Source of the DNA: Halocynthiibacter styelae
Lineage (GTDB): Bacteria > Pseudomonadota > Alphaproteobacteria > Rhodobacterales > Rhodobacteraceae
Length of the DNA: 64,000 nt
Assembly: GCF_016123485.1 (NCBI RefSeq)
Contig: NZ_JADCKQ010000002.1
Span: forward strand, 62,001-126,000
Reading direction: 5' to 3'
In this document: piece after piece, positions 8,819-17,950 of the stretch
Numbering within the stretch: position 1 is the stretch's first letter
How the letters are laid out: each line of letters begins with the position of its first letter
The notes under the pieces: generated by a model
Told to the model about the DNA's origin: nothing
The model's input: only the letters and a program-made list of their open reading frames with translations
Databases searched by the model: none
Made by a program: the position numbers and the translations under genes

Positions 8819-9166
8819 ATGCCCGGGTTTGAAATCACTTCAGTGTTTGCTTTGGTCATCGCCGCCGGTATCATATTTGCACTAATTGAGTTGTGGACAA
8901 CCGACACACCACGCAAGAAGGCACCTGTAAGACGTCGAGCACCTGAACCTATATCCCCTTGGGAAAAAGGAATCTGCCCAGTCTGGCCTGCCGACAATTC
9001 CGACTTCCTTAGTCCAATGTGGAAGGCACTAGGCAACAACCATTGGAAACAAAACATGTGCACGCACTCCAGAACAAGAAAACGCGCGTGCGCTTATACT
9101 GCTCTATGCCGCAATCGGATCCGGCTGCGAACATCTCGGGCAAGTTCTGTCCACTCACAGTCCTAA
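8819..9166 (+). pseudogene. N-terminal part of an apparently frameshifted membrane-anchored protein
   Basis: The ATG at 8819 has an excellent ribosome binding site (AAAGGA, 6-7 bases upstream). The first residues form a single transmembrane segment (about 5-26, FEITSVFALVIAAGIIFALIELW), followed by a basic Arg/Pro-rich linker and then SPWEKGICPVWPADNSDF. After about residue 80 the frame loses protein-like character (runs of Thr, Arg and Ser). From 9033 the +1 frame reads sensibly (TPEQENARALILLYAAIGSG) and joins the 9180-9962 frame without a stop. I infer that one gene of about 380 codons was split by a single-base indel between roughly 9030 and 9060. A sequencing error is the alternative. 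I do not recognise the family. Confidence 0.5.
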
Positions 9167-9179
9167 AACGTTTGCAGCA

Positions 9180-9962
9180 ATGTCCGCTGGCCTTTACCAG
9201 ATCAGCCTGGATGATCTGGCAGAGCCCGTTCAACAGGCGCGTTTGATATTTGCGTACAACAGCGATAATGAACAGCTGGAGAATGATTGCCTGGACACCA
9301 TGCGCACAAAGCGCCTTAGCGAACGCACAGATTTCCCTACCGAATACTATCTTACAAATCTCTTTTCCCGCCTTGATGCGGAAGCGCGCCTAAACGCAGC
9401 ACTAAACCTGTATCTCGCAAAGCATGGCGACTGGCACAATGCCCCTGCAAACAGAACAGCTGTTCTCGCAGGTCTGAAGAAGCGGATTCCTCCTGCCCCA
9501 TTCGTTGATACTCCGACACCGGAATATGCAAAACGCGGGAAGCCTCATGAATTGTTCGAAGACGCGCTACAAGCCATCAGGCGGCACGAGAGGTTTTTAC
9601 TACACAGCGAGCTGCACCCTGCGGAACTCAATATTCTTCGCCTGGACCAATTGGTCTATATATCTGAAGCAGACGCAGATGAAATGGACGGGCTCTTATG
9701 TGAATTTCATAGTAATGCCCTCGACACTGTCATGCTGACCAATACTTGCCGCACTCTGGAAAACAGCGGAGCCGGGGATATAGCATCAATTTTGAGGCGC
9801 ATTGCACAATCCCAGGTTTCCCGAATGGCGGGCCATCCTTACCGGGACTCCGCCGAACCGATCGATGCGTTGTTTGAGAGTTTTCATCAAATGAACGCCG
9901 GCGAACGGATCAGAAACCTTGCAACTGCGTATGCAGACCAACATTACCCATGGCAAAACTGA
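9180..9962 (+). CDS. hypothetical protein, probably the C-terminal body of the gene starting at 8819
   Basis: This 260-residue frame is soluble, acidic and helical, with no motif I recognise. Its ATG at 9180 has no ribosome binding site, and the same frame stays open and protein-like upstream to 9033, just after a TAG at 9030-9032. No ATG, GTG or TTG exists in that upstream stretch. This is what is expected if it is the downstream half of a frameshifted gene rather than an independent one. GC content is lower than in neighbouring core genes, consistent with an accessory origin. It ends at 9962, overlapping a possible 33-codon frame. Confidence 0.5.
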   Translation: MSAGLYQISLDDLAEPVQQARLIFAYNSDNEQLENDCLDTMRTKRLSERTDFPTEYYLTNLFSRLDAEARLNAALNLYLAKHGDWHNAPANRTAVLAGLKKRIPPAPFVDTPTPEYAKRGKPHELFEDALQAIRRHERFLLHSELHPAELNILRLDQLVYISEADADEMDGLLCEFHSNALDTVMLTNTCRTLENSGAGDIASILRRIAQSQVSRMAGHPYRDSAEPIDALFESFHQMNAGERIRNLATAYADQHYPWQN

Positions 9963-10051
9963 AATTCACAGAGAAAATTAAGAACGCAATACTGCGGGCG
10001 CAATACGACACAGGCCACCGCAGATGGGAATTGGACTTATCTTCGTCATAG
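9950..10051 (+). CDS. possible 33-residue basic small protein
   Basis: ATG at 9950 opens a 33-codon frame (MAKLKFTEKIKNAILRAQYD, then TGHRRWELDLSSS) that overlaps the end of the preceding gene by 13 bases. It has a plausible amphipathic, Lys/Arg-rich composition. Overlap-coupled translation would explain the lack of a strong ribosome binding site. It could equally be chance. Confidence 0.25.
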   Translation: MAKLKFTEKIKNAILRAQYDTGHRRWELDLSSS

Positions 10052-10139
10052 TTGTAGCAGATATATCGTGACAATTGTACGTGGTGCATCTGTGCATGTT
10101 TCTGCACAATGAATTCATATAGAGCAGAGCTACCAAAAC

Positions 10140-12377
10140 ATGTCAGTTTCCACACCAGCGGCGACATCCGGCAAGATCCGGAATGGCAAAGGCCTTGCAG
10201 CCCTTTTCACGCTGACCATTTTTCTGTCTGCATCGCTGCTGTTCTTCGTTCAGCCGCTTTTCGCAAAGCTGACCCTGCCAGTCATCGGTGGCGCACCAGC
10301 CGTCTGGACAACGGCCATGTTGTTTTTTCAGACAGTTCTGATTGGTGGCTATCTCTATGCGCATTTGCTTGTGCGGTTCTGCTCAACCCGCTGGCAGCTT
10401 GGCATTCATCTGGCCTTCTGGGGCCTCGCGCTGTTCTTCCTGCCTCTCGCAATTCCTGAGAACTGGACGTTTGATCCACAAGGCCCCGTCACGCTTCAGA
10501 CGCTCTGGCTGTTTGCCTTAGGGATCGGCATTCCATTTGCTGTGCTTTCCGCAAATGCCCCCCTGATTCAGGCCTGGTACCGGAATTCCGGGGCACCATC
10601 CGGAGATGACCCCTATTTTCTCTATGGGGCATCCAACCTTGGATCGATGACAGCCCTTCTCGCCTTTCCTCTGCTTGCAGAACCCATCTTCGGGGCCAGC
10701 GCTATTGGCTGGGGCTGGGCCGTAGGATTTATGGTATTTGGCGCTTGTCTTGCCGGTATTGCCGCTGTGTTTTTCACGCGTCCGGCGACACCCACACAGT
10801 CAGCCAACATTGCCCCTACCTCTGGCACCCCTACAACACGGATCACGGCCGATCAGGTTGCAACCTGGCTGATGCTGGCCTTTGTCCCATCCTCACTGAT
10901 GCTGGCTGTCACGACCAAGATTTCAACGGACATGGGGACGATCCCCATGGTCTGGATCCTGCCGCTGGCGCTTTTCCTGGCCACTTTCCCGCTGACCTTC
11001 CGTCAGCGCGCTTTCATGCCGGACAGCTGGCTGAAGACCCTGTTCAGTATCAGCGTGCTCTTCCTTATTTACGTATTTTCAACAAGCGCGCTCGCCCATG
11101 GAAGCGTCCTCATGGCGACGGCCCTTCTTCTGGCTTTCTTTTCGGTCGCACTTTTTGCGCACCGGCAGCTTTACCTTGCACGCCCCGATGGCAGCCAGCT
11201 CACGATATTCTATCTGATCATGTCTGTTGGTGGCGCATTGGGAGGGCTGTACAATTCAATCGTCGCCCCCGCGGTCTTTGATGCATTGCGGGAAGGCCCG
11301 ACCACCGTTGCAATGGCTGTAATCATCCCGGTTTTCCTTGCACAGAACCAGTTAAACAAGACGACGACCCGGGTAGTAATAGCCATAGCGGTCATCCTTG
11401 CTGCAATCACATTGGCTTTGACAGCCTTCACCGGGAACCTCGTATACCTGATGGTCGTGGCGGGCATGGCCCTGGTCGTGGCACTTCTGATCGCAAGCCG
11501 GATGATCACTTTTGTGATTGCCCTGATCACAGTCACTGTCTCAGGTGCTTTTCTGGAATACCGCGAGGTCGTCTTTTCCGATCGCAGCTTCTTTGGAACG
11601 CATCTGGTACGTGATCTTCCTGCCCCATACAGTATGAGATATTATTTCAACGGCACAACCGTCCATGGGTTACAGCGCCTTGAGGATCTCGACAGTGACC
11701 GGCCTGTGCCCCTCGGGTATTACCACCCTGAACTGCCAATGGCCCGGGTTCTTAACAGCACGCTTGCACTATCTGCCTCTGATATTGGGATTGTTGGCCT
11801 TGGGATCGGATCCCTTGCCTGTTATCGCACCCCTGGACAGATCTATCATTTTTACGAGATCGACAGTCTGGTAGATCAGATCGCCCGCGATCCGGCGCTT
11901 TTCACCTATATGTCAACCTGTGCTGCCGATCAGCCAACCTATCTTGGGGATGCGCGCGTTGTCCTCGAAGGGCAGGCAGACCTGAAAATGTCCGTTCTGG
12001 TGATTGATGCCTATAGTTCCGACGCTGTGCCTGTGCATCTGACCACAACAGAAGCAATGCAGCTGTACTTTGACCGGGTCGAAGACAACGGTGTGGTTCT
12101 CTATCATATCTCAAACCGTTTCTATGATATTCACCTGCCACTTGCGCGATCCGCCGAAGCCCTTGGACTGAACATCTGGATGCATGACGAAACGCTGACA
12201 GAACGTCAGGCTGACGACAACGCATTCCGAAGCACAGTTGTCATGGTCGCACGCCCCGGCGCACAGGTGGATGACATCCTGGGAGATGAAAACTGGCATC
12301 AGATCGACAGTGACGGCGGGCGGGTCTGGACGGATGACTATGCCAATCCACTTAGCATTTTGCGCATATTCCGCTAA
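10140..12377 (+). CDS. fused MFS-type membrane / spermidine-synthase-like protein
   Basis: In this 745-residue protein about the first 480 residues are very hydrophobic, with ten or more helices, starting LFTLTIFLSASLLFFVQPLFAKLTLPVIGGAPAVW in overlapping blocks typical of the fused MFS/spermidine synthase family. The C-terminal part is soluble: a SAM-binding-like glycine loop VGLGIGSLACY near residue 549, an acidic YEIDSLV about 15 residues later, and VLVIDAYSSDAVP near 620, as in spermidine synthase folds. True aminopropyltransferase activity has not been shown for most such fusions, so the substrate is open. No good ribosome binding site precedes the ATG at 10140. The gene lies just after the frameshifted unknown gene. 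Confidence 0.8.
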   Translation: MSVSTPAATSGKIRNGKGLAALFTLTIFLSASLLFFVQPLFAKLTLPVIGGAPAVWTTAMLFFQTVLIGGYLYAHLLVRFCSTRWQLGIHLAFWGLALFFLPLAIPENWTFDPQGPVTLQTLWLFALGIGIPFAVLSANAPLIQAWYRNSGAPSGDDPYFLYGASNLGSMTALLAFPLLAEPIFGASAIGWGWAVGFMVFGACLAGIAAVFFTRPATPTQSANIAPTSGTPTTRITADQVATWLMLAFVPSSLMLAVTTKISTDMGTIPMVWILPLALFLATFPLTFRQRAFMPDSWLKTLFSISVLFLIYVFSTSALAHGSVLMATALLLAFFSVALFAHRQLYLARPDGSQLTIFYLIMSVGGALGGLYNSIVAPAVFDALREGPTTVAMAVIIPVFLAQNQLNKTTTRVVIAIAVILAAITLALTAFTGNLVYLMVVAGMALVVALLIASRMITFVIALITVTVSGAFLEYREVVFSDRSFFGTHLVRDLPAPYSMRYYFNGTTVHGLQRLEDLDSDRPVPLGYYHPELPMARVLNSTLALSASDIGIVGLGIGSLACYRTPGQIYHFYEIDSLVDQIARDPALFTYMSTCAADQPTYLGDARVVLEGQADLKMSVLVIDAYSSDAVPVHLTTTEAMQLYFDRVEDNGVVLYHISNRFYDIHLPLARSAEALGLNIWMHDETLTERQADDNAFRSTVVMVARPGAQVDDILGDENWHQIDSDGGRVWTDDYANPLSILRIFR

Positions 12378-12490
12378 AAGCGGCACTGGCACACAGACAG
12401 ATAAGTTACCTTCGCAGCTGATATTGTCCGGTGCAGGGTTTCCGTGTATTCTGTTGAAAATCATAAGCAGTTTACAGGCCGGAACCACCC

Positions 12491-13534
12491 GTGAGGACCG
12501 CACTTAAAGAGTATGACCGCCTGGAGGCCACCGGCCTCTGGCGAGAAACCCCGGAAGCACAGCTTCGTGAGGTCATTATTTCTTTTGGAAATGCTTCCCT
12601 GTCTCTGTCCAACCAGGCAGAGATGGCCCTGACCCATTGGTCTCTGGCGGCAATTCGCCGGACCAACAAGGGCAAAATGCCCGCAATCTATGCCCCTGAT
12701 GAGGACGCCAGTGAAACGCTGGAGGTCTCTGATGAGGACATGGTGGCCGCAATTGACAAAGTTTTGGCAGCAATTGAACGACGCAGCCCCCGCCCGGGAC
12801 GTTTGCGCCGCGCGGTCGTTGGCTGCGGACTGGTCGCCCTGCTGGCCGGAACTGTATTCTGGCTGCCTGATGCGGTACGCCAACAGGCCACCCGCCTGCT
12901 GCCTGCAATCTCTCGCGCCCAGATCGGGGACGAACTTCTTTCTGAAATACGCCATCTTGCAGGCAACCTCTGCGAAAGCCCTGGCGGCACACGCAGCCTG
13001 CACACGCTGCGCATGCGTCTTGATCTGCCGCCACCTGATCACCCAGATCCGGCGCTTCGTCGTATCGTTGTTCTGCGCTCAGGCGTTCAGGACAGTCTCA
13101 GCCTGCCTGGCGGGATCATCCTTCTGAACCGTTCTGTTGTGGAAGATCATGAAGATCCGGCCGTCAGTGCAGGTTTTGTCATTGCTGAGGATCTGCGCCG
13201 ATCCGGGCATGACCCTATCCGGGATATGCTGTCTTATCTGGATCTCAGCGCAAGCCTGCGTCTTCTCACCACTGGCATGATCAGCAAAGAGGATCTGCGC
13301 GAGTGGGCTGAACATATCGTAACTCAACCCCGCCCGGCTGTGGCTGATGCAACACTTCTGACGGCGTTCTCAGAAAGCGCTGTTCCGGCCTCCCCTTATG
13401 CCTGGGCCATTGACCCGACGGGCGAAGCCACCCTGGGACTGATCGAAGCAGATCCCTGGCCCGGACAGGATACGCGTCTGGTTCTGAGCGATGATGATTG
13501 GGTTCGCCTGCAGACAATCTGCACCGATACATAA
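12491..13534 (+). CDS. membrane-anchored protein with an M48-like domain lacking the zinc motif
   Basis: This 347-residue protein starts at GTG, with AGG about 12 bases upstream (weak). Residues 1-100 are soluble and helical, 108-126 form one transmembrane segment, and the rest is probably periplasmic. Residues about 203-240 (LSLPGGIILLNRSVVEDHEDPAVSAGFVIAEDL) line up by eye, in pieces, with the M48 peptidase pattern in which LPGG-strand-LNR is followed by the HExxH helix. Here the helix has no HExxH, so the protein cannot be a normal metalloprotease. It could be a pseudoenzyme or a coincidental resemblance. It follows the fused spermidine-synthase gene by 113 bases on the same strand. Confidence 0.55.
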   Translation: MRTALKEYDRLEATGLWRETPEAQLREVIISFGNASLSLSNQAEMALTHWSLAAIRRTNKGKMPAIYAPDEDASETLEVSDEDMVAAIDKVLAAIERRSPRPGRLRRAVVGCGLVALLAGTVFWLPDAVRQQATRLLPAISRAQIGDELLSEIRHLAGNLCESPGGTRSLHTLRMRLDLPPPDHPDPALRRIVVLRSGVQDSLSLPGGIILLNRSVVEDHEDPAVSAGFVIAEDLRRSGHDPIRDMLSYLDLSASLRLLTTGMISKEDLREWAEHIVTQPRPAVADATLLTAFSESAVPASPYAWAIDPTGEATLGLIEADPWPGQDTRLVLSDDDWVRLQTICTDT

Positions 13535-13555
13535 GACCGGCACCAATCCTGCAAC

Positions 13556-13584
13556 AAAAAAGGCCCCACACAAGGCGGGGCTTT
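13556..13584 (-). terminator. bidirectional terminator between convergent genes
   Basis: The stem AAAGGCCCC / GGGGCTTT (one G-U pair) carries a 9-base loop. On the minus strand it is followed by a run of T, and on the plus strand by CTTTC. It lies between the stops at 13534 (+) and 13604 (-). Confidence 0.75.
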
Positions 13585-13603
13585 CAATCGGATCAGATCC
13601 GGA

Positions 13604-14101
13604 TCAGTCTTTTTTGATGTAATTCATCACGGCCACCATCACGATGCCATATAGCACGTGACCAGCCAGCGCGACCCAGGTGATACCCGTAAAGCCTAGG
13701 AAGAAGGGCAGACCAGCAATCGCCGTGATCCCGCCAATGGCAAAAACCCAGAGACCAAAACCGTAAATCGCAGACGGAATAAACCAATGCGTCCGGCCGA
13801 TGACCCGCGCCCAGATCGGTGCAAAGATGAACAGCCAGCCCACAGGATAGCCGATCAGACCCACCAGATAGAAATGCACGAAATACCCGGCAAAATCACC
13901 ATTTGGCAGGCCAAGCGTGCCCAGCAGGCTGCGTGCCAGACCATGGGGGGAAAGATTGGCCCAACCCAGCGCCGGGGAAATCATCTGCCCCCAGAGGTCA
14001 AACGCATTGCTGGCAAAGAAGCCGGCAACAAACATAAAACCCAGGGTCTGGGCATTCAGGGCGGGAACCGCGCCAAGGCGGGAAGAGGTCTGGGTGCTCA
14101 T
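13604..14101 (-). CDS. hypothetical small integral membrane protein
   Basis: The 165-residue protein has four hydrophobic segments: FMFVAGFFASNAFDLWG, YFVHFYLVGLIGYPVGWLF, a GFGLWVFAIGGITAIAG stretch and a final VALAGHVLYGIVMVAVM. A conserved-looking polar patch (SPHGLARSLLG) follows the first helix. The ATG at 14101 has GAGAAG at good spacing and gives a start of MSTQTSS; a longer frame reaches 14173. I know similar proteins as uncharacterised in marine Rhodobacterales but can assign no function. It ends against a terminator. Confidence 0.65.
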   Translation of the reverse strand: MSTQTSSRLGAVPALNAQTLGFMFVAGFFASNAFDLWGQMISPALGWANLSPHGLARSLLGTLGLPNGDFAGYFVHFYLVGLIGYPVGWLFIFAPIWARVIGRTHWFIPSAIYGFGLWVFAIGGITAIAGLPFFLGFTGITWVALAGHVLYGIVMVAVMNYIKKD

Positions 14102-14341
14102 TGTCTTCTCAATCATTAATGTTTCGTTACAGGCGATATAAATAGTCATTTCCCCTACGGAAAGCACAACCATCAGATGTTACAGCATTTCTCACCCGCT
14201 TGTGACGGATGTTTCAGGTGCTGAAAATGGAAGGCCCTCGGGAATAGTGAAGACACATGACGAGTGATCGCATCCACTTTAGGTTGACTAACTCCGATCA
14301 CAGCGCATTATTCAAAGCATTCAATTTTCAGGATATCGATT

Positions 14342-14950
14342 ATGAGAAACCTCATCCTTGCCTTCACACTCGCTCTCGCACAACCACTTGCGGCTGAGGT
14401 TGCAGTTTGCCTGCCCATCGAAAACGAGTTGGATCGTCTGGCATGCTATGACCGCGAGGCCGGGCGAGACACACAAATCGAGGTTACTTCTTCACTCGAG
14501 AGTAATTGGACAGTAAGAACTGATGTATCAGACTTCGACGATACAACCTCTGTCTTCATGAGCGTGTATTCCGAAGACCCCGTGCGCTGCGATAGCTATC
14601 GCGCTCCAGAGAACATCCGGCTTATTCTGAGATGTATGGAGAACACAACAGCACTCCTCCTGCAAACCCAAAGCTGCCACCTCACCTCAGGGCACGGAGA
14701 TTATGGTAACGTCGAGTATCGTGTTGACAGTGCATCTGCGCGCAGCCGTGAATTTACAGAAAGCACGAACAGCCGTTCACTGGGTCTTTGGTCGGGCCGC
14801 ACAGCCATCCCCTTTATCAAAGGGCTTCTCGAAAACGAAAAGTTGCTGGTTCGCTTTACTCCTTTCAACCACAGTCCGGTCACTGCCGAATTCAATATAA
14901 GCGGCTTAGATGCAGCCATTGCCCCTCTGAGAGAAGCCTGTCGCTGGTAG
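14342..14950 (+). CDS. secreted VasI/TagO-like protein (type VI secretion-associated family), orphan
   Basis: This 202-residue protein has a clear signal peptide (residues 1-18, cut after PLAA). The mature start has Cys23 and the LDRLACYD motif with Cys35, then alternating strands with SLESNWTVRTDVSDFDDTT, in pieces typical of the VasI/TagO family, and a final LREACRW. Family members sit at the periphery of some type VI secretion loci; others are found alone or near phage genes. No secretion gene is nearby, so a role in type VI secretion is not supported by context. AGGA precedes the ATG. The preceding 160 bases show nothing notable. Confidence 0.65.
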   Translation: MRNLILAFTLALAQPLAAEVAVCLPIENELDRLACYDREAGRDTQIEVTSSLESNWTVRTDVSDFDDTTSVFMSVYSEDPVRCDSYRAPENIRLILRCMENTTALLLQTQSCHLTSGHGDYGNVEYRVDSASARSREFTESTNSRSLGLWSGRTAIPFIKGLLENEKLLVRFTPFNHSPVTAEFNISGLDAAIAPLREACRW

Positions 14951-15025
14951 GCTCATTGCACATCTGAAATTTCAAAACCCCAAATATTCCCGTGTCTGAT
15001 AATGTCGCGCTTTAACGCAGCACCT

Positions 15026-15061
15026 AAAACAAAACGGGCCCTGCTGTTTTCTGCAGGACCC
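15026..15061 (-). terminator. terminator of the nucleoside salvage operon
   Basis: A stem of GGGTCCTGC with its near-complement (one mismatch) is followed, read on the minus strand, by GTTTTGTTTT. It lies 32 bases after the upp stop. Confidence 0.8.
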
Positions 15062-15092
15062 ATTCACGTTGCGCAGAAATTTTCTGCATTTC

Positions 15093-15725
15093 TTATTTTG
15101 TACCGAACATTCGGTCACCAGCGTCGCCAAGACCTGGGATGATGTAGCCCTGATCGTTCAGCTTCTCATCCAGAGAGGCCGTCACAATTGGCACGTCCGG
15201 GTGGGCTTCTTTCATGCGGGCAACCCCTTCAGGCGAGGCCAGCAGACACAGGAAGCGGATGTTTTTCGCACCGGATTTTTTCAGCATATCAATCGCCGCA
15301 ACGGAAGAATTCCCGGTGGCGAGCATCGGATCTACGGCGATCACCAGACGGTCTTCCATGGCTTCCGGCACTTTGAAATAATATTCCACCGGCTGCAGAG
15401 TTTCTTCATCACGGTACAGACCAACAAAACCAACGCGTGCGGATGGGATCAGTTCCAGAACACCATCCAGCAGGCCATTGCCCGCACGCAGAATGGAAAT
15501 CAGCGCCAGTTTCTTACCGGCCAGAACCGGGGCGTCCATTTCCTGCATCGGCGTGGTGATGGTCTTTGTGGTCATTTCCAGCTCACGTGTGACTTCATAC
15601 GCCAGCAGCTGGGAAATCTCACGCAGAAGCTGGCGAAAGCCGGCCGTTGCGGTGCTTTCCTGGCGCATCAGGGTCAGTTTATGTTGCACCAGAGGGTGAT
15701 CAACGATGGTCAGATGCTCGGTCAT
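15093..15725 (-). CDS. upp: uracil phosphoribosyltransferase
   Basis: This 210-residue cytosolic enzyme makes UMP from uracil and PRPP. It shows the type I phosphoribosyltransferase motif [15 protein letters not shown] near residue 130; most UPRTases have ATGGS, here ATGNSS. It also has the [15 protein letters not shown] flap and the typical end [10 protein letters not shown]. Length is normal. It is the last gene of the operon cdd-deoA-deoB-add-upp, 14 bases after add, and is followed by a terminator. The operon would route nucleosides to uracil, deoxyribose-phosphate and inosine, and upp recaptures the freed uracil. Confidence 0.95.
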   Translation of the reverse strand: MTEHLTIVDHPLVQHKLTLMRQESTATAGFRQLLREISQLLAYEVTRELEMTTKTITTPMQEMDAPVLAGKKLALISILRAGNGLLDGVLELIPSARVGFVGLYRDEETLQPVEYYFKVPEAMEDRLVIAVDPMLATGNSSVAAIDMLKKSGAKNIRFLCLLASPEGVARMKEAHPDVPIVTASLDEKLNDQGYIIPGLGDAGDRMFGTK

Positions 15726-15739
15726 GGCGGGCTCCCGGG

Positions 15740-16717
15740 TTAGCTAAGCTGTTTCAGAATATCGGCGCGCGTGTCTTCATCACAGAAGGCGGCCTTTGCT
15801 GCTGCCCTGTTTAATTCGGAAAACACCTGTTCGTCAAAGCGGAAAACCCGGGCGAGATCCTGATATTCCTTTGTCATCGTCGTGTGGAAGAAGGGCGGAT
15901 CATCGGTGGACACCGTGCAATTCACCCCGGCATCCATCAGGCGCGTGATGGGGTGATCTTCCAGACGCGGGTAAACACCGAGGAAAACGTTAGACCCCGG
16001 GCAAACCTCAAGCGTCACCTGACGCGCCACCAGTTCTTTCACCAGTGCCGGATCTTCAATCGCCCGCACACCATGTCCGATGCGTTCCACATTCAAGGTC
16101 AGTGCGTCACGCACGCTTTCCGGCCCGCCCCATTCCCCGGCATGGGCTGTCAGTTGCAGCCCTGCTTCGCGGGCGCAGTCAAAGCTCCAGGCAAAATCCG
16201 CCAGCTTCCCGGCTTTCTCGTCCCCGCCGATCCCCAAACCTGTGATGAAATCACCGACAGTCTCTGCCGCGCAAAGTGCCGCTGCCTTCGCCTTCTCCGG
16301 CCCAAAGTGGCGGATCGGTGTCGCAATGCCGCGCGATTTTATGCCATGATCCCGCTCGGCCTCGCTGGCCGCCTGGGTGATCGCCGCCAGATATTCCTTC
16401 CAGGCACCCACATCCCCGCCACCGCAGAAATCCGGGCTGATGAAAGCTTCGGTGTAGATCACACCCTGCTCTGCGGATTGTTCCAACACCGCTTTTGTCA
16501 GACGTGCGAATTCTTCCGGCCCGGTCAGAACCTGTGTCGCAGCTTCATAAACTTCAAGGAAATGCCAGAAATCGCGATAGGCGTAGCCACCACTTTCGTC
16601 AAAGACTCCCTCAAGGCTGATATTCTTTTCATCCGCCAGACGGCGGGCGAATTCCGATGGCATCGCGCCTTCAATATGCAGATGAAGTTCGACTTTCGGG
16701 GTGTTTTGAAATTCCAT
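15740..16717 (-). CDS. add: adenosine deaminase
   Basis: This 325-residue metal-dependent deaminase converts adenosine (and deoxyadenosine) to inosine. The zinc ligands HLH appear at the start ([12 protein letters not shown]), a third His in [10 protein letters not shown], the catalytic region HGVRAIED follows, and the final Asp pair lies in STDDPPFF. Adenine deaminases share this fold, so adenine specificity cannot be excluded from motifs alone; the nucleoside operon favours adenosine. Two adjacent ATGs exist at 16720 and 16717. GAGGA abuts the first, so the second is the better start. It begins six bases before the deoB stop end, implying tight coupling. Confidence 0.88.
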   Translation of the reverse strand: MEFQNTPKVELHLHIEGAMPSEFARRLADEKNISLEGVFDESGGYAYRDFWHFLEVYEAATQVLTGPEEFARLTKAVLEQSAEQGVIYTEAFISPDFCGGGDVGAWKEYLAAITQAASEAERDHGIKSRGIATPIRHFGPEKAKAAALCAAETVGDFITGLGIGGDEKAGKLADFAWSFDCAREAGLQLTAHAGEWGGPESVRDALTLNVERIGHGVRAIEDPALVKELVARQVTLEVCPGSNVFLGVYPRLEDHPITRLMDAGVNCTVSTDDPPFFHTTMTKEYQDLARVFRFDEQVFSELNRAAAKAAFCDEDTRADILKQLS

Positions 16718-16723
16718 CATTCC

Positions 16724-17950
16724 TCACAGAAAACTTGTACCAGGCCCGAATGCAGGCAAATCCAGATGTGCCGCGACAGAGGCCGCGATGTCAGAGAAGC
16801 CAATCAGGCCAATTTCCCCTGCGCCCATACCCAGAGCAATCACCGGCACACGTTCCCGGGTGTGGTCTGTGCCGCTCCAGGTCGGGTCATTGCCGTGGTC
16901 GGCGGTGAAAATCACAAGATCACCGTCGCGCATACGGGCTTTGATATCCGGCAGGCAGCTGTCAAACCATTCAAGCGCGCTTGCGTAGCCAGACACATCG
17001 CGGCGATGGCCAAACAGGCTGTCAAATTCGACAAAATTCGCGAAGGTAAAGCTGCCCGGGGCGGCTTCCTCCATCACGTTAAGCAAATGCCCCATCAGGG
17101 CACGGTCACGGCCCTTTCGGTTCTCATCAATGCCACGCATCGAGAAAATATCACCAATTTTGCCAATCGCATAGACATGCCGCCCGGCCTTCTGCGCCAC
17201 ATCACACAATGTGTCGGACGGCGGCGCAATCGCGTAATCATGGCGATTACCCGTGCGCTGGTAACCGCTTTCTGCATCACCAGTGAATGGTCGGGCAATC
17301 ACACGACCAACTCTCATTGCATGCAGGGTCGGCGCGATATCCGCACAAAGATTCTGCAGCCGATCCAGCCCAAAGTGATCTTCATGCGCTGCGATCTGAA
17401 AGACGCTATCCGCCGATGTGTAACAGATGGGCCAGCCGCTTTTGATGTGGTCCTCAGCGAATGTATCAATCACCGCAGTGCCCGATCCATGCCGGTTGCA
17501 AAGCGTCCCCTCAGCCCCACAAAGGCGCGCAACTTCAGCCATCAGGTCTGCGCTGAAACTCACGTCCTGATCGGGGAAGTAATGCCAGTCCCAGGGCACA
17601 GGCACCCCGGCAATTTCCCAATGCCCTGACGGTGTGTCTTTACCTTTCGAAATTTCACTGGCCGCGCCCCAAAGCGCCTTTGGCTCGCCAGAGGGTGCGC
17701 TGAGTGCAGGGGCATCCGCCCCTGAAGCGAGGCGCACCGCCGCCCCGATACCGGACGCTGCCAGATGTGGCATGTGAAGCGCCCCCCTGCGCCCCTCTTC
17801 CGCCTGGCCATTGGCACAGGCCTGCGCAATATGGGCTAGCGTATTGGCCCCTGTATCCGGCAGATCACCGTTAAAAAACTGATCCGCATCGGGCGCACCG
17901 CCACAGCCCACAGAATCCATCACCACCAGAAAGGCCCGCTTTTGCGTCAT
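16724..17950 (-). CDS. deoB: phosphopentomutase
   Basis: This 408-residue enzyme of the alkaline-phosphatase superfamily interconverts ribose/deoxyribose 1-phosphate and 5-phosphate. The metal-binding N-terminus VMDSVGCGGAPDA and the C-terminal metal block IFTADHGNDPTWSGTDHTRE are intact, and the bacterial cap insertion is present, giving normal length. Its ATG overlaps the deoA stop by four bases (ATGA). In the operon it receives sugar 1-phosphate from DeoA. Confidence 0.95.
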   Translation of the reverse strand: MTQKRAFLVVMDSVGCGGAPDADQFFNGDLPDTGANTLAHIAQACANGQAEEGRRGALHMPHLAASGIGAAVRLASGADAPALSAPSGEPKALWGAASEISKGKDTPSGHWEIAGVPVPWDWHYFPDQDVSFSADLMAEVARLCGAEGTLCNRHGSGTAVIDTFAEDHIKSGWPICYTSADSVFQIAAHEDHFGLDRLQNLCADIAPTLHAMRVGRVIARPFTGDAESGYQRTGNRHDYAIAPPSDTLCDVAQKAGRHVYAIGKIGDIFSMRGIDENRKGRDRALMGHLLNVMEEAAPGSFTFANFVEFDSLFGHRRDVSGYASALEWFDSCLPDIKARMRDGDLVIFTADHGNDPTWSGTDHTRERVPVIALGMGAGEIGLIGFSDIAASVAAHLDLPAFGPGTSFL

